From JACCXG01 sp963750935 (lineage in GTDB: Bacteria; Acidobacteriota; Vicinamibacteria; Vicinamibacterales; 2-12-FULL-66-21): a stretch of 64,000 nt of DNA. The DNA lies in the NCBI GenBank assembly GCA_963750935.1, contig CAVVSR010000020.1, forward strand, positions 1 through 64,000, read 5' to 3'. The first letter of the stretch is position 1. Each line of letters begins with the position of its first letter. The position numbers and the translations under genes were made by a program. Under the pieces are notes generated by a model, which ran no database searches, was not told the DNA's origin, and was given only the letters and a program-made list of their open reading frames with translations. This document shows, in pieces, positions 1 through 13,280 of this stretch.

Positions 1-1115
1 TTGTAGCGGAACGTAGCTCGTCACCAGCGTGGCGTCCGACATCGCCGCGAAGGCCGCGAGCCCGACGATGATGCTGACGATGCCGGCGAGAGCGGGCGCC
101 GCACTGAGCGCGCTGTTGCTTCCTGCCGCCGCGACCATCTCGGGGGACGGCGTCTCGCCGGCCGCCAGTGCCGCGGCCAGCGGGTCCCCGCCCGGCAGCG
201 CCGCGGCGACGCCGAGCGCGGATGCCGGGCGATCGGCCGGATCGTGCTCGAGACACCACAGGATGGCGCGGTCGATCACGGGATCGAGATCGCGCACGAT
301 CGTCGAGGGCGGCGCCACGCCGGCCTCGCGCATGCGCACCAGTTCCGCGACGTTCTTCGCGTCGGTCGCCCGCTGCCCGGTGAACAGCTCGTACAGCACC
401 AGACCGAGCGCGTAGATGTCGCTCTGCGCCGTCACCTCGGCGCCGGCCAGCTGTTCCGGGGCCATGTAGGCGGGTGTGCCGGCGCGGACCGATTCACCCG
501 TGACCCCCGCCAGTCCGAAGTCGGTGATGCGGACCTTGCCGGTGCCGTCGAGCATCACATTCGCCGGCTTCAGATCGCGATGCATGACGCCGCGCTCGTG
601 CGCGGCCGCAAGCCCGGCGCAGATCTGCCGCGACAGCTCCAGCGAGCGTTCGGCCGGAAAGCGGCCGATGCGCCGCAGCAGCGAGGCCAGCTCCTCGCCG
701 TCCACGAACTCCATCGACAGGAAGGTGTGCCCGTCGACCTCGTCGATGTCGTAGACACGGCAGACGTTCGGATGGGAGACCTGGCGCGCCATCCGGACTT
801 CGGTGTGCAGCTGCATCAGCCGCGCCGGATCCCGATCGACGTCCGGCGGCAGGAACTTCAGCGCCACCTGCTGCCCGAGCTTGAGATCGTCGGCGCGATA
901 GACCTCGCCCATGCCGCCGCGTCCGAGACGTCCGACGATCCGATAGCGCGCGCCGAGCACGGTGCCCGGCGGGAACCGCCCGTGATCGATGGACCCCGAC
1001 GAGGAGAGCCAGCCGCTCGACGACGACACGCCGCCGCTCTTCGAGCTGGGCGGGTCCGATCCGCTCAGCCTGGTTTCGTCTCCGCCGACTCGCGTCTCGT
1101 CCTCTGGAATCGCCA

Positions 1116-1116
<1 letters not shown>
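1..1116 (-). CDS. Ser/Thr protein kinase with membrane C-terminus (partial, 3' end off window)
   Basis: The first 372 residues are visible and the C-terminus lies outside the window. A low-complexity Ser/Gly-rich N-terminus of about 45 residues is followed by a Hanks-type kinase domain (about 58-310). It has the glycine loop GRGGMGEVY, a catalytic lysine near 87 in VALKFL, HRDLKPAN near 179 and a DFG near 199, so it should be active. A first hydrophobic segment begins near 345. The ATG at 1116 shares its A with the TGA of the upstream kinase (TGATG overlap), so the two are translationally coupled tandem paralogues that match closely through the kinase domain. The kinase domain should be cytoplasmic. 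The substrate is unknown. Confidence 0.9.
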
Positions 1117-3827
<2,711 letters not shown>

Positions 3828-3905
3828 ATCGGCTCCGCCGGCATTCTACCCTCAGACTTTCACGGCGCCGCTGCCGCCGGAAACCTTTTGCGGTAGCCTA
3901 TCCGG

Positions 3906-5789
3906 ATGTTCTCGGTCGAGAGTCTCCTGGCCCTGGTCAACGGCATCGGGGCGATCGTGTGGGAGGCCGACGCCGAGACCTTTCAGTTCTCATTCGTCAG
4001 CAAGGAAGCCGAAAACATTCTCGGATACCCGGTGAGCGAATGGCTCGAGCCAGGGTTCTGGCCCAAGCACACCCACCCGGACGACGTGGGGTGGTGCTCG
4101 GCCAAGTGCCAGGACGCCACGCGGCAGGGGCAGGACCACAGCTTCGAGTACCGGATGATCGCGGCCGACGGCCGGGTGGTCTGGCTGCGCGACATCATCA
4201 CCGTCCGGCGCATGCCCGACGGCTCGACGCAGCTGTTCGGCATCGCCCTCGACATCACGACCGAGAAGCACGAGGAGGCCGAGCGGCACCGGGTCTCGCG
4301 CCTCTACGAAGCGCTGCTCGAGAACTCGTCGGACAACATCGGCCTGCTCCGCGCCGACGGGACGACCGTCTACCAGAACCGCTCCGTGCAGCGGCAACTT
4401 GGCTACGCCCCCGACGAGATGATCGGCCGCTACAACTTCGACCGGCTGCATCCGGACGACGTGGCGCGCACGAAGGATGAGTTCGTCCGGATCCTCGAGT
4501 CCGACGAGGCGGTCGGCCCGATCCGCTTCAGGGTCCGCCACAAGGACGGACACTGGGTCACCCTCGACGCCATCGCGAAGCGATTCACCGCCGAAGACGG
4601 GGCGCTGTTCGTGGTCGTGAACACCCGCGACGTCACCGAGATGGTGGAGGCGCAGCAGGCGCTCGAATCGGCGCACGAACAGCTCGCGCATGCGATGAAG
4701 ATGGAGGCGGTGGGGCGGCTGGCCGGCGGCATTGCCCACGACTTCAACAACCTGCTCACGGTCATTGCCGGCTATGCCGACCTTCTGGGCTCGTCGCTCG
4801 ATCCCGCCGACGCGCGCGGCCAGGACGTGGACGAAATCAAGCGGGCGGCACACCGCGCCAGCCTGCTGACGCGGCAGCTCCTGACCTTCAGCCGCAGGCA
4901 GGTGTTCCGTCCCGAGACGCTCGATCTCAACGCCGTCGTCCGCGAAGTCGGCGTGCTGATTCGCAGGCTGATCGGCGAGGACGTGCAGATCATCATCGAC
5001 ACCGCGCCCGGCGCGCTGCGCGTCATCACGGATCGATCGCAGATCGAACAGGTGATGATGAACCTGGCGATCAACGCGCGCGACGCGATGCCGCTCGGCG
5101 GCCGGCTGTCGATCCGGACCAGCACCAACCAGCAGCTCGTGACGCTGCGGGTCGCCGACAGCGGAACCGGTATGACGCCGCACGTGCTCGAGCGCATCTT
5201 CGAGCCGTTCTACACGACCAAGGAGATGGGGAAGGGAACCGGGCTGGGACTGTCCACGGTCTACGGGATCATCACGCAGTCGGGTGGCGACATCCACGTC
5301 ACATCGGACGTTGGCGTCGGCACCACGTTCACGATCTCGCTGCCCGCCGCGCCCGCGAGCGAGGAGCCGAGTACGGTGCCGGAGGAGCCGCCGCGCGGCA
5401 ACGAGACCGTGCTGCTCGTCGAGGACGAGAAGCCCGTGCGCGAGCTGGTGGAGCAGCTCCTGGACCGGCTCGGCTATACCGTCCTGGTGGCCGCCGGCGG
5501 CGCCGAAGCGGTGCGGTTCGCGCAGTCACACCGCCACCGGATCGACCTGCTGCTCACCGACATCGTCATGCCGCACCTCTCCGGACCGCAGGTCTATTCA
5601 CGGGTGTCGGCCTTCGTGCCGGGTCTGCCCGTGCTCTACATCTCCGGCTACACGGGCGATCCAGTGTTCGGGCGAGGGGTGCAGGAAGAAGGCGTGGCGT
5701 TCCTGCAGAAGCCGTTCACGCCGATGGCGCTCGCCCGGCGCGTGCGCGAGGTGCTGGACGAGGCCGGCCGAGCACGGCGCACCGGCTGA
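3906..5789 (+). CDS. PAS-PAS hybrid sensor histidine kinase with receiver domain
   Basis: 627 residues with no membrane segment, so probably cytoplasmic. Two PAS domains (about 10-125 and 135-255, each ending in the DIT/RDVTE type of PAC boundary) precede a HisKA helix with the phospho-accepting His near 278 in GGIAHDFNNLL. The HATPase domain follows, with an N-box near 385 (NLAINARDAM), the DSGTGM G1 box and GKGTGLGLS. A C-terminal receiver domain starts near 500 (LLVEDEKP) with the phospho-acceptor Asp near 552 in LLTDIVMP. This is the HDFNNLL class of hybrid kinases found widely in environmental bacteria. Phosphate would pass from His to the attached receiver. No output gene is adjacent. 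The start ATG at 3906 is divergent from the kinase gene ending its 5' side at 3827. Confidence 0.93.
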   Translation: MFSVESLLALVNGIGAIVWEADAETFQFSFVSKEAENILGYPVSEWLEPGFWPKHTHPDDVGWCSAKCQDATRQGQDHSFEYRMIAADGRVVWLRDIITVRRMPDGSTQLFGIALDITTEKHEEAERHRVSRLYEALLENSSDNIGLLRADGTTVYQNRSVQRQLGYAPDEMIGRYNFDRLHPDDVARTKDEFVRILESDEAVGPIRFRVRHKDGHWVTLDAIAKRFTAEDGALFVVVNTRDVTEMVEAQQALESAHEQLAHAMKMEAVGRLAGGIAHDFNNLLTVIAGYADLLGSSLDPADARGQDVDEIKRAAHRASLLTRQLLTFSRRQVFRPETLDLNAVVREVGVLIRRLIGEDVQIIIDTAPGALRVITDRSQIEQVMMNLAINARDAMPLGGRLSIRTSTNQQLVTLRVADSGTGMTPHVLERIFEPFYTTKEMGKGTGLGLSTVYGIITQSGGDIHVTSDVGVGTTFTISLPAAPASEEPSTVPEEPPRGNETVLLVEDEKPVRELVEQLLDRLGYTVLVAAGGAEAVRFAQSHRHRIDLLLTDIVMPHLSGPQVYSRVSAFVPGLPVLYISGYTGDPVFGRGVQEEGVAFLQKPFTPMALARRVREVLDEAGRARRTG

Positions 5790-5798
5790 TCGGTCTGC

Positions 5799-5804
5799 TA
5801 TACT
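5799..5804 (+). promoter_or_regulatory. Possible -10 box (TATACT) for the MerR/tRNA-Pro unit
   Basis: TATACT lies 14 bases upstream of the MerR ATG, which would leave an almost leaderless mRNA. No convincing -35 box is visible. The call rests only on the hexamer and its position between the stop at 5789 and the next start. Confidence 0.3.
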
Positions 5805-5818
5805 GGCCCCGCGTCCTG

Positions 5819-6337
5819 ATGCCCATAGTGGACCCGGTCGAGATTCCGAACCGCTCGCTGTTCCGGCAGCCTGAGGTGTGCGACATCGCCAAGGTCCAGC
5901 CGTATGTACTGCGGTCGTGGGAGGCGGAGTTTCCGGACCTCGGCGTCGCGAAGACCGAAGGCGGGCCGCGGGTCTACCGCCGGGCGGACGTCGAACGGGT
6001 GCTGCGACTCAAGCACCTGCTCTATGTCGAGGGTCTGACCCTCGCCGGCGCGCGACGCAAGCTGACCGAGGAGCAGCCGGAAACGAGCGGCGCGCTCGCC
6101 GAAGTCGCGGAGCTGCTCGGCGCGGACGCACGCGAGCGGATTCTGCAGGTCAAGCGCGGACTGCGCGAGTTGTCGGCGATGCTGGCGAAGAGACCTGCCG
6201 ACGCGCGCGAGGACGACGGCTTCGCGCTGCAGCAGCCGGTCGCCGTCGCCAAGGCGGCGCCCATCGGCGCCGCGATCGAAGAAGAAGCGGTAGCGCAGGC
6301 GCGCCCCACGCCTGCGGCGTTCAGCGACGGGATGTAG
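5819..6337 (+). CDS. MerR-family transcriptional regulator
   Basis: 172 residues. The N-terminal MerR winged helix-turn-helix (about 14-80) contains the core YVLRSWEAEFP and a basic second wing (RVYRRADVERVLRLKHLL), followed by a helical region typical of the dimerisation coiled coil. There are no cysteine effector residues like those of the metal-sensing MerR proteins, and no recognisable ligand domain. It resembles the small orphan MerR regulators. In gammaproteobacteria such a gene sits next to a tRNA-Pro downstream of pheST-ihfA, and here too a tRNA-Pro follows directly. The last ten bases of the gene lie inside the tRNA. Confidence 0.88.
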   Translation: MPIVDPVEIPNRSLFRQPEVCDIAKVQPYVLRSWEAEFPDLGVAKTEGGPRVYRRADVERVLRLKHLLYVEGLTLAGARRKLTEEQPETSGALAEVAELLGADARERILQVKRGLRELSAMLAKRPADAREDDGFALQQPVAVAKAAPIGAAIEEEAVAQARPTPAAFSDGM

Positions 6338-6404
6338 CGCAGCCTGGTAGCGCACCTGACTGGGGGTCAGGGGGTCGCTGGTTCGAATCCAGTCATCCCG
6401 ACCA
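6328..6404 (+). tRNA. tRNA-Pro (anticodon GGG)
   Basis: 77 nt with encoded CCA. The acceptor stem CGGGATG/CATCCCG (6328-6334 with 6394-6400) pairs perfectly, with A6401 as discriminator. D-stem GCGC/GCGC. The anticodon stem CCTGA/TCAGG (6355-6359 with 6367-6371) closes a 7-base loop CTGGGGG, putting GGG at 6362-6364. The T-arm has TTCGAAT (6382-6388). It decodes the Pro codon CCC. Its 5' end overlaps the MerR coding sequence by ten bases, so 5' processing of a joint transcript would remove the MerR stop codon. Confidence 0.96.
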
Positions 6405-6421
6405 ATCTCATCAGTCACGTC

Positions 6422-6456
6422 ACGGCCGGCCCACAAAGCCGGCCGTTGTTGTTTGT
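6422..6456 (+). terminator. Rho-independent terminator after tRNA-Pro
   Basis: A perfect 9-bp GC-rich stem, ACGGCCGGC (6422-6430) with GCCGGCCGT (6438-6446), closes a 7-base loop and is followed by a T-rich tract TGTTGTTTG. It lies 18 bases after the CCA end. Confidence 0.8.
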
Positions 6457-6512
6457 GCAACGGTGGCGGATTGATCGCCGGGCTGGAACTGACCGAGAAG
6501 GGTGCGCGCTGC

Positions 6513-9354
6513 TCAGCGAAAATTCTCAATCAACATGAGGTCGTTGTTTTTTGACGGGCTCATGCCGGCGAAGATGATCGTGCTTCCATCTGGCGACACG
6601 CTCAGACCCTGACTGAGCCCACGCGACTCGAACCGGTACAAGGTCTCGCTCGTCGCGGTCGTGAAACTCAGATATCGAATCTGCCACGCCGTCGGCCGCT
6701 GGGTGTCCGGCCTGATGGCGTAATAGATGCCGTTCTTCACCGGAAAGAAATTCCTGCTGCCCACTTCCAGTGCCGGCGGCAAGAGCTCTTGTTCAGGACC
6801 TGCAGGACCTGCGGCGGCGGCTCTCGAATACACACCGCCCCTGCGGTCGTAGAACAACGTGGTCCCGTCCAACGATTCCCACGCGCTCCGGCCGCCGTGT
6901 TGGGTCACTTGCTGCGCGTCACCGCCGGATGGCGGCACCCTCCACACCTGCGTGGTCCGCTCCGCGTCGAGGCGAAATATACCCACGTTCCGTCTCGCGA
7001 CCAGTTCGGCACGACACCGTCGTCGGTGAGTTGTCTCGGCGATCCACCCGCGGCGTCGATGATATAAATCCCAAACTTGCCGTTCTCGGCGCGAGCGTCA
7101 TAGGCAATCCAGCGGCCGTCCGGCGACCACCGCGGGGTTCCTTCCCCGCCGGCGTAGGTCAGCCGCTTTGCGCCAGTTCCGTCCGCGTTGGTGATCGAGA
7201 GGTCACGACTCGTCCCGGAGCGTTCGCTCGCCAGCACGAGGCGAGTGCCGTCCGGCGAGAGCTGCGCATCCGTATCCAGGACGCTGGAAGACGCGACGAC
7301 AACCGGGCCGCTCCCTCGTTCGAACTTCCAGATGTCCGAATCATTGGCGAGACGAAAGTAGACCAGCCGGTTGCCGGAGCGGGAAACGTGCGGTCTAACC
7401 CCGTATACCCCGAGCTCGAGACGCTTGGGTTCAGGTCTATTGATAAAGACCCGCCACAGATTCGGCGTGCCGATCCATGAGCCATAGACCAACGATCCGC
7501 CATCCGCTACCCATGACAGGCCGTAGATTGGCGCGGCGGACTGGCTGGTCAGCCGTGTCGGTTCGCCTCTGCCAATCAGGTGCTCGTCGAGCCCAACCAC
7601 GTAGAGGTCACACCCTTCTCCCCAGCAGGCCGCGTACCCGAGCGTGCGGCCGTCGGGAGAGATCGTGGGGAAGCGGAAGTCACCCTCACCAGGTCTCGCG
7701 GCTAGCATCGTTTGCGGTTCACCGCCGGCCACGGGAAACGCCAGTATGACGCTGTTCCGTTTGCCGCGGCGCGCGCGGCGACGATCACCAGTGTGGAGTC
7801 GGGCGACCAGGACACGTGGGCGCTGCGAGTCGCGAGCGTCGTGTAGCCGAGCGAGGACGAGGACGGCGTGTAATCCGCGAGTTTGCGCTCGGCTCCTGGC
7901 ACCGGGGGTGTGAGATAGATGGACGCGGCTTGCTCGGTGGCTCTGATGAACGCAATGCGGCTGCCATCTGGCGACCACGCGGGGGCGAGGTCGATCGCAG
8001 GATCGGTCGTGAGTCGCAGCGGAGTGTCCGCGTCGAGGCGCTTGATGTAGACGTCCGGGTTGTCCTCCTTCTCTCCGGACCACGTGAACGCAACCTGACC
8101 GCCGTCCGGCGAGAACGCGGGGTGGACCTCGTCACCCTGAAAAGCGGTGAACTGTCGGAGCGACGGTTCTGGAAGCGCGGCATCCGACGTCGGCCACAAC
8201 GCCCACAACGCGCCGGCGAGCACTGCAGCGGCAGGAATCGCCAGGCGCGTCCGGCGTTTCGAACGCATCGGTCCGGCACCCCGGATTTCTTCGAGCGTCC
8301 CGTGCAGCGCACTCCAAAGGTCCCGCGCGGTCTGCCATCGCTGGTCCGGGCTCTTCGCGAGACACCTCTGAACGATGTCATCGAGACTGGCCGGCAGGCG
8401 GGCCTCCGGCGCGCGGACCGGCGGGGGGGCGTGCTCGAGGATCGCGGCGATCAGTCCGGCCGACGAATCCGCCGTGAACGGACGCCTGCCGGTCAGCATT
8501 TCGTGAAGCAGCACGCCGAACGCGAACACGTCCGTACGGGCGTCGGTATCCTCGCCGCGCAACTGCTCTGGGGCCATGTACGGGATCGTGCCAAACACCA
8601 TGCCGGCACTCGTCTGAATGGACTGCGCCGCCGGCGAGGCCTGGGTCGGCGCGATTGCGCGCAGCTGCGCCAAGCCGAAGTCCAGCAGCTTGACGCCAGA
8701 CTTCGTCACCATCACGTTCGAGGGCTTCAGATCGCGATGGACGACGCCCTGGTCGTGGGCAGTGGCGAGCGCATCAGCGATGTCCATCGCATGAGTGATC
8801 GATTCGACGAGCGGAAGGGGACCACGCGCCAGACGGGCCGCGAGGGTCGCACCGTCCAGCAGTTCCATCACCAGAAAAGGCACCTGTCGACCTTCGATCT
8901 CCGCGTAACCGATGTCGTGGACCGTGCAGATGTGCGGGTGCGACAGCCTGGAGAGCGCGCGAGCCTCGCGTTCGAACCACACCCGTCCCCGCCGGCCGGC
9001 ATCGAAGTCAGGAGACAGCACCTTGAGCGCGACGCAGCGATTGAGTCGCGTATCGCGCGCGCGATAGACCTCACCCATGCCGCCGCGTCCGAGTGGTTCG
9101 ACGACTTCGAACGCGCCCAGCCGCGTACCGGCAGGGAAGCGGAGGAGGAGCGGAGGCTGGGTGCCTCCATGCACGTCGGGTGCGGCGGTACTGAGGAAAT
9201 GGTCGGCAGCTTCGTGGGCGGCGAGTAGCGATGCGATTTCGCGCCGGAGCCCCTCCTCCGGCACATGTTGCGCCAAGTAGACTCCGCGCTCGTCTGCCGG
9301 CCGCTCGAGCGCTCGCTCGAACAACAGGCGCAGCGATTCCCATTGCATCGCCAT
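6513..9354 (-). CDS. Ser/Thr protein kinase with TolB/WD40-like beta-propeller (two frameshifts)
   Basis: The intended protein is about 946 residues. The kinase domain (about 80-345) has GRGGMGEVY, Lys111 in VALKVL, HRDLKPSN at 206-213 and DFG at 225-227. A membrane segment near 368-385 leads to an extracytoplasmic propeller of TolB-like repeats, recognisable as repeated FSPDG / WSPDGSRIAF motifs. The reading frame breaks near 7757 (a base appears missing in a GGAACAG context) and near 6955 (GGACC where GGAACC would restore the repeat). On either side the repeats continue in good register, so these look like one-base deletions. Kinase-TolB fusions are common in Acidobacteriota. It lies 15 bp after the esterase stop, probably one transcript. 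Confidence 0.85.
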
Positions 9355-9369
9355 GTCAATCCGTGCGGC

Positions 9370-10921
9370 CTACTGCGGGCCCTGCCGTCGCTGCTGGAAG
9401 CGTTCCAGGAAATCGAGCTGCGGTTTGAGCAGGTGATTCTTCCTCTGCACCATATCTCCGAATTCGAGGTAGGGTTCGGTGTTCAGATCGTACGGCGTCC
9501 ACTTGGGCAGCCCTGTGCGATTGGGGTCGCCGGTCGTGGCGAAGTTCACCCAGTAGCTCGACATCTGATCGCTGAGGCGGCGGTCGACGTCGGTTGCCCA
9601 CGGTCGCGCGCCGACACTGTGGAAGGCGTACTGGATCTCCGCCGCGTGATACGCCCCCCAGGCCGGATTCGGACCGGGTGGCACACGCGTGAACTGATAC
9701 AGGAACGCGGTCGTTCCGCCGGCAGTGACCATGCGGGCCCAGGTGCGCATTTCCAGCGTGAACCACGTGTCGCGGCCGACCGCCAGCAAAGCTCCGGCAA
9801 TGTCCGCGTCCGTCTTGACCGGATATGCCGCGTCGTAGTCTCTGACCGAGTCCCCGGTACTGTTTCTCCACGCGCTGCCGGTACGCGTCCATCGTCTTCG
9901 GATACTGGGCAGGATTGCCCAGGGTTGTCCACTCGTTGGCATTCGATCCGACCAGCACCGGCACGTGGTGGTGCTTTGTTTGTGCGAAGAGGTTGCGGAT
10001 CGTGTCGGGCAACACGTAGCCGTCGACGTTGACGCCGGTGCGGAACGGTGTGGCGAGGACCTTCCCGGCCGGAAGGGCCCGCAGCGCAGCGAGCGAATCG
10101 GCGCCGGCGGCCTTCGCGAACCCGACGCCGGCCTCCTCCGTGGTGACCAGCGGCGCGGTGGACGCGAGCTGTCCGCCGCTTTGACCGATCGCGCGGTGGA
10201 ACAAGCCTTTCGCCAGCGGCGTTGCCTGGAGGGCGTTCACACTCCAGGAGCCCGCCGACTCGCCGAAGATGGTGACGCGCGCCGGATCGCCGCCGAATGC
10301 GGCGATGTTTTGTTGCACCCACCTCAGCGCCGCGACGTGATCGAGAATCGCGTAATTGCCCGATGCGTGCCGCGGCGACTCCGCCGTCAGCTCGGGATGC
10401 GCCAGGAATCCAAACACCCCCAGCCGATAGTTCGTGGTTACGACCACGACGCCTTTCCTGGCGAGGCCGACGCCGACGCCGTCGTCGGCGCCGTCGATCG
10501 GTGCTGCGCCCGAGCCACGCGTCCAGGCGCCGCCGTGGATCCACACCATTACTGGCCGCTTGTCGCCGGTGGCGGCCGCAGTCCACACGTTCAGATAGAG
10601 GCAGTCCTCGCTGCCCGGCTTGTCCTCGGTCACGCCAGCACTCGCGTACGGCGAGCCCGCGGGAAACGGCTCCTGCATGCACCACGCGCCGAAGTCGTGT
10701 GCTGCGCGCACGCCAGGCCACGGGACGACGGGCTGCGGCGCTTTCCACCGCAGGTTTCCGAGCGGCGGTGCGGCAAAGGGAATGCCTCTGAATACGCGCA
10801 CCCCGCTGACGGAGGTGCCGGATATTTGACCGCCGTCGACGGTCACCGTATCGGGGACGGCGGATGTGACAAAGGGTACGGTGGCGAGCACCAACGCCAG
10901 GCCGAGTAACCGTCGCGGCAC
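9370..10921 (-). CDS. Type-B carboxylesterase, secreted (one frameshift)
   Basis: About 516 residues when corrected. The GTG at 10921 is chosen because GGAGGA lies six bases upstream and a signal peptide begins exactly there (VPRRLLGLALVLATVP, cleavage near VTSA); the open frame extends further 5' without such signals. The alpha/beta-hydrolase domain has the oxyanion motif HGGAW, the nucleophile elbow GESAGS, an acid residue in the SNANEWT region and the catalytic His in the GAYHAAEIQYAF segment. This matches the PF00135 layout. The frame breaks near 9857 (an extra base in TACCGGGGACTC), after which the C-terminal third continues intact to TGA at 9370. It probably hydrolyses carboxylic esters outside the cytoplasm. 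Substrate unknown. Confidence 0.85.
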
Positions 10922-11098
10922 GCGAATCCTCCAAGTCCGGCTGAGTGCGTAACCGGTGGCCCCGGGAATCAACGCGTCGAATCCGGCACCAAGGTCAAGT
11001 CCGATTCCACTGAGCAGCGCACTGAGGATAGCGAGTCTTGCCGTCATCAGCGGTACGCCTCTTGCTGGATGGTATCCACCGGGCGCCCTGACAAAAAT

Positions 11099-11997
11099 GG
11101 TCGACAACGAGAACGAGCAGTTCGAGGGAGCGAATTGCGTCGACGCTGATGACGCGCTGAGATTCTTCGATTCAGAGCGTCAGATGCCGGGGGCGTCGTC
11201 TCCTTCCAGGGTGATGACGTTCTTCCCACTCGCGGAATTCCCCACCGAAGAGAAATCGCCGCCAGCCACACACCCGGCGCAAGCCGCCCGGCCTGAGAGA
11301 CGGGTGGCGACTGCCGCCGTTACCCGTCCCGACAACGGGCGCGAGTCGATGGGCGCGGTGCGCGCAGGAAGAGCGACGGTGCCAGTCCGGTCTGTTCGGG
11401 TGAGATGGGCAATCTCGCTCGTAGTGCTCCTCCCGCCGTTCGGGACACTGCTCGTTTTCAGATCCCCGTTCAATGCAACCGCGGGGCGTGCCGACACTCA
11501 GGACACAGCTGTGACCGCCACATTCGGCGGAGTCGACAAGGAGCTCGATCGAAAGCCGAAATCGTCCGGGAGGAGAGCAATCGCAACCGGCTGTCGCTGA
11601 ACGACGAGCCGCTACCTCTCTTAATCAGCCCGCATTCGGCGGGGTCGAGTCGAACGTTGCCGCGCCCTCGCTAACGCAGCCGATCCAGTCAGCCGACGCC
11701 ACACCAGTCGGTCACGTCGCGCCGGCGAGAGTGCTACCGGCAACGGCTGTTCAGACAGAGCGTCCAGTGTTCCAGGGGACCATCAGCGTGGACAGTCAAC
11801 CTGGCGCGGCGCAGGTGTACGTCGATGGCGAGTATGTGGGGGTGACGCCGCTGATCACGCGGCAGCTGCCGGCGGGCTCCCACGTGGTCCGAATCGAGCT
11901 CCAGGGCTATGAGCGCTGGTCCGGGGCCGTTCGCGCCGTGGCGAACGAAACGGTGAATCTCGCGGTCACGCTGCAGCCGAGACGACTGACCGACTGA
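11099..11997 (+). CDS. PEGA-domain membrane protein (probable frameshift)
   Basis: An ATG at 11099 opens an acidic N-terminal stretch and a single membrane segment (RWAISLVVLLPPFGTLLVF). After about 165 residues the frame closes at 11600. An overlapping frame continues through a Pro/Ala/Gln-rich linker into a clear PEGA domain (from about 11770: GTISVDSQPGAAQVYVDG, then VGVTPL and LPAGSHVVRIEL) and ends at 11997. Joining the two needs one indel near 11550. The join is inferred. A shorter alternative is an 88-residue protein starting at the GTG at 11731. PEGA domains are surface-layer-like beta modules often tethered to membrane kinases or cell-envelope proteins. Function unknown. Confidence 0.5.
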
Positions 11998-12056
11998 TCA
12001 GTCGAAACGCTGCCACTCCCTGACTTCTCGTGTGGCATCGCCGTCAGCGCCTCATG

Positions 12057-12404
12057 CTAGTGAACTGCGGTTCCGCTCGGAGCATTCGCGAGCAGCCAGT
12101 GTCCGAGTGCTTTGCTCAGCAGGGATCGAACACGATGGAGTTCACCGTCCACCGCCGTGACGCGTATGTTAGCGGTCACGCCGCGTGGTCCAGACTCAGA
12201 GAGTTGCGACGCCGTGATGCCTAACACCACTCGGCGTGGACTGCCCGGCAGGATCGTGACGGACTGCAGTTCGAAGGTGTAGTACTCCCGCTGAATGCAG
12301 CAGACGTGGGTGTCGATTCCCTGGCGAATATCAGCGGTCACCATATACGGACCTGCCTCGCACGGGGAGCGCGATGCACGCAGACAGAGCAATAGCTGGT
12401 CCAC
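12057..12404 (-). CDS. Hypothetical protein, 115 residues
   Basis: An open frame from GTG to TAG with a strand-like alternation of hydrophobic residues in its middle (YYTFELQSVTILPG) and four cysteines near the N-terminus. No family is recognised and there is no convincing ribosome site. Codon third positions are less GC-rich than in neighbouring genes. It may be a real small gene, a remnant or chance. The surrounding 12.0-12.6 kb otherwise shows no gene. Confidence 0.3.
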   Translation of the reverse strand: MDQLLLCLRASRSPCEAGPYMVTADIRQGIDTHVCCIQREYYTFELQSVTILPGSPRRVVLGITASQLSESGPRGVTANIRVTAVDGELHRVRSLLSKALGHWLLANAPSGTAVH

Positions 12405-12627
12405 TCGCGATTGCTGAATTGCCGAACGTTTTGCTGATGCCCGTCACTCCCCATGTGTCGTTGTGGCACATGGGTAAACAGCAGAACGAGAGTAACCGCT
12501 GATCTGCCCCGCAGTTACCGGCGTTTGTCCCAGAACGGACCAGCGCGGGTTGAAACGAGACACCGTCATCGCCCGAAGAGACCGCGCCGAGATGCGTGGC
12601 TGAAGGCGTGTGGTAGTCCAGCCATCC

Positions 12628-12808
12628 GCTTCACACGACTGGCGACTGACGCAGCCACGCAATGGTGTCGTGCAGCGTCTCCTGCAGCGGCCGTGAGGTC
12701 CAGCCGAGCTCCGCGCGCGCCTTCGACGTGTCGTACCACGCATAGCGTCCGACGATCTGCAGGACGTCGCGCGTAATCGGCGGCGGTCGCCGCCGCAGCC
12801 GGCTGACG
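12628..12808 (-). pseudogene. 3' fragment of an SDR epimerase gene (copy 1 of a 181-bp direct repeat)
   Basis: Reading on the minus strand this encodes only the last roughly 58 residues of an NAD-dependent epimerase (DVLQIVGRYAWYDTSKARAE then WTSRPLQETLHDT) and the stop. It matches 15573-15753, the end of the intact SDR gene, over 181 bp without gaps and with about seven mismatches. The homology stops abruptly at 12808. Nothing upstream of the stop on this side belongs to the gene. Confidence 0.85.
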
Positions 12809-12813
12809 TCCGC

Positions 12814-13053
12814 CCATGGAACGACAAGCCGGACGGCTGGTATCGCGCGTTCCTCGACGATCCCCGCGGCGCGCTGACGATCGGCGAACGGGAAGTGCGT
12901 GTGCGTGCCAGGCCCGTCCGCAGCGAGCGACTGAGGGACGCCGTCAATCGCGCCTACGCGACGAAATACAACACGCCGGGCTCGCGGGGTTACGTGCTCG
13001 GATTCCGCCGCCCTCGACGCCGGCGCACGATCACCGAGCCGCTTCCGCGCTGA
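12814..13053 (+). pseudogene. 3' fragment of a DUF2255-like gene
   Basis: An open stretch of about 79 codons without a plausible start begins right at the edge of the SDR fragment and runs to TGA at 13051-13053. The residues around WYRAFLDDPRG, AVNRAYATKY and GYVLGFRRPRRRR resemble the C-terminal half of DUF2255 (nitroreductase-like fold) proteins. The N-terminal half is missing, so this looks like the right-hand side of a recombination junction. The family match is from memory of the motif pattern. Confidence 0.5.
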
Positions 13054-13067
13054 ACGGTATCTTCGAT

Positions 13068-13278
13068 TGGGAGTTGGACGTTGGGAGGTAAATGTTTTAC
13101 CGGGGGTTGCCTCGAAATGTACACGAGGAATGCAGGAAGGGAGTTAGTTCTTGTTTCAATTGGTTCCTTGCTCCCTTCCTCCCATACTCCCTGTGAACTA
13201 CAAGGGTGTTCATGCGTGCCTGCTGCGTGCGGGACGCGCTAATCAGATACGTTGGAAGTTTGGGAGTTGACCAGTCAG
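13068..13278. repeat. Intergenic region with TCCCAAC-family heptamers and an inverted repeat
   Basis: GATTGGGAGTTGGACGTTGG near 13067-13086 and GTTGGAAGTTTGGGAGTTGA near 13251-13270 are degenerate copies of the TTGGGAG heptamer array seen near 60.5 kb. Between them AGGAAGGGAG (13134-13143) pairs perfectly with CTCCCTTCCT (13171-13180). No gene is visible. The element lies between the DUF2255 fragment (+) and the 3' end of the membrane protein gene (-), where it could act as a bidirectional terminator. Confidence 0.55.
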
Positions 13279-13280
13279 CG

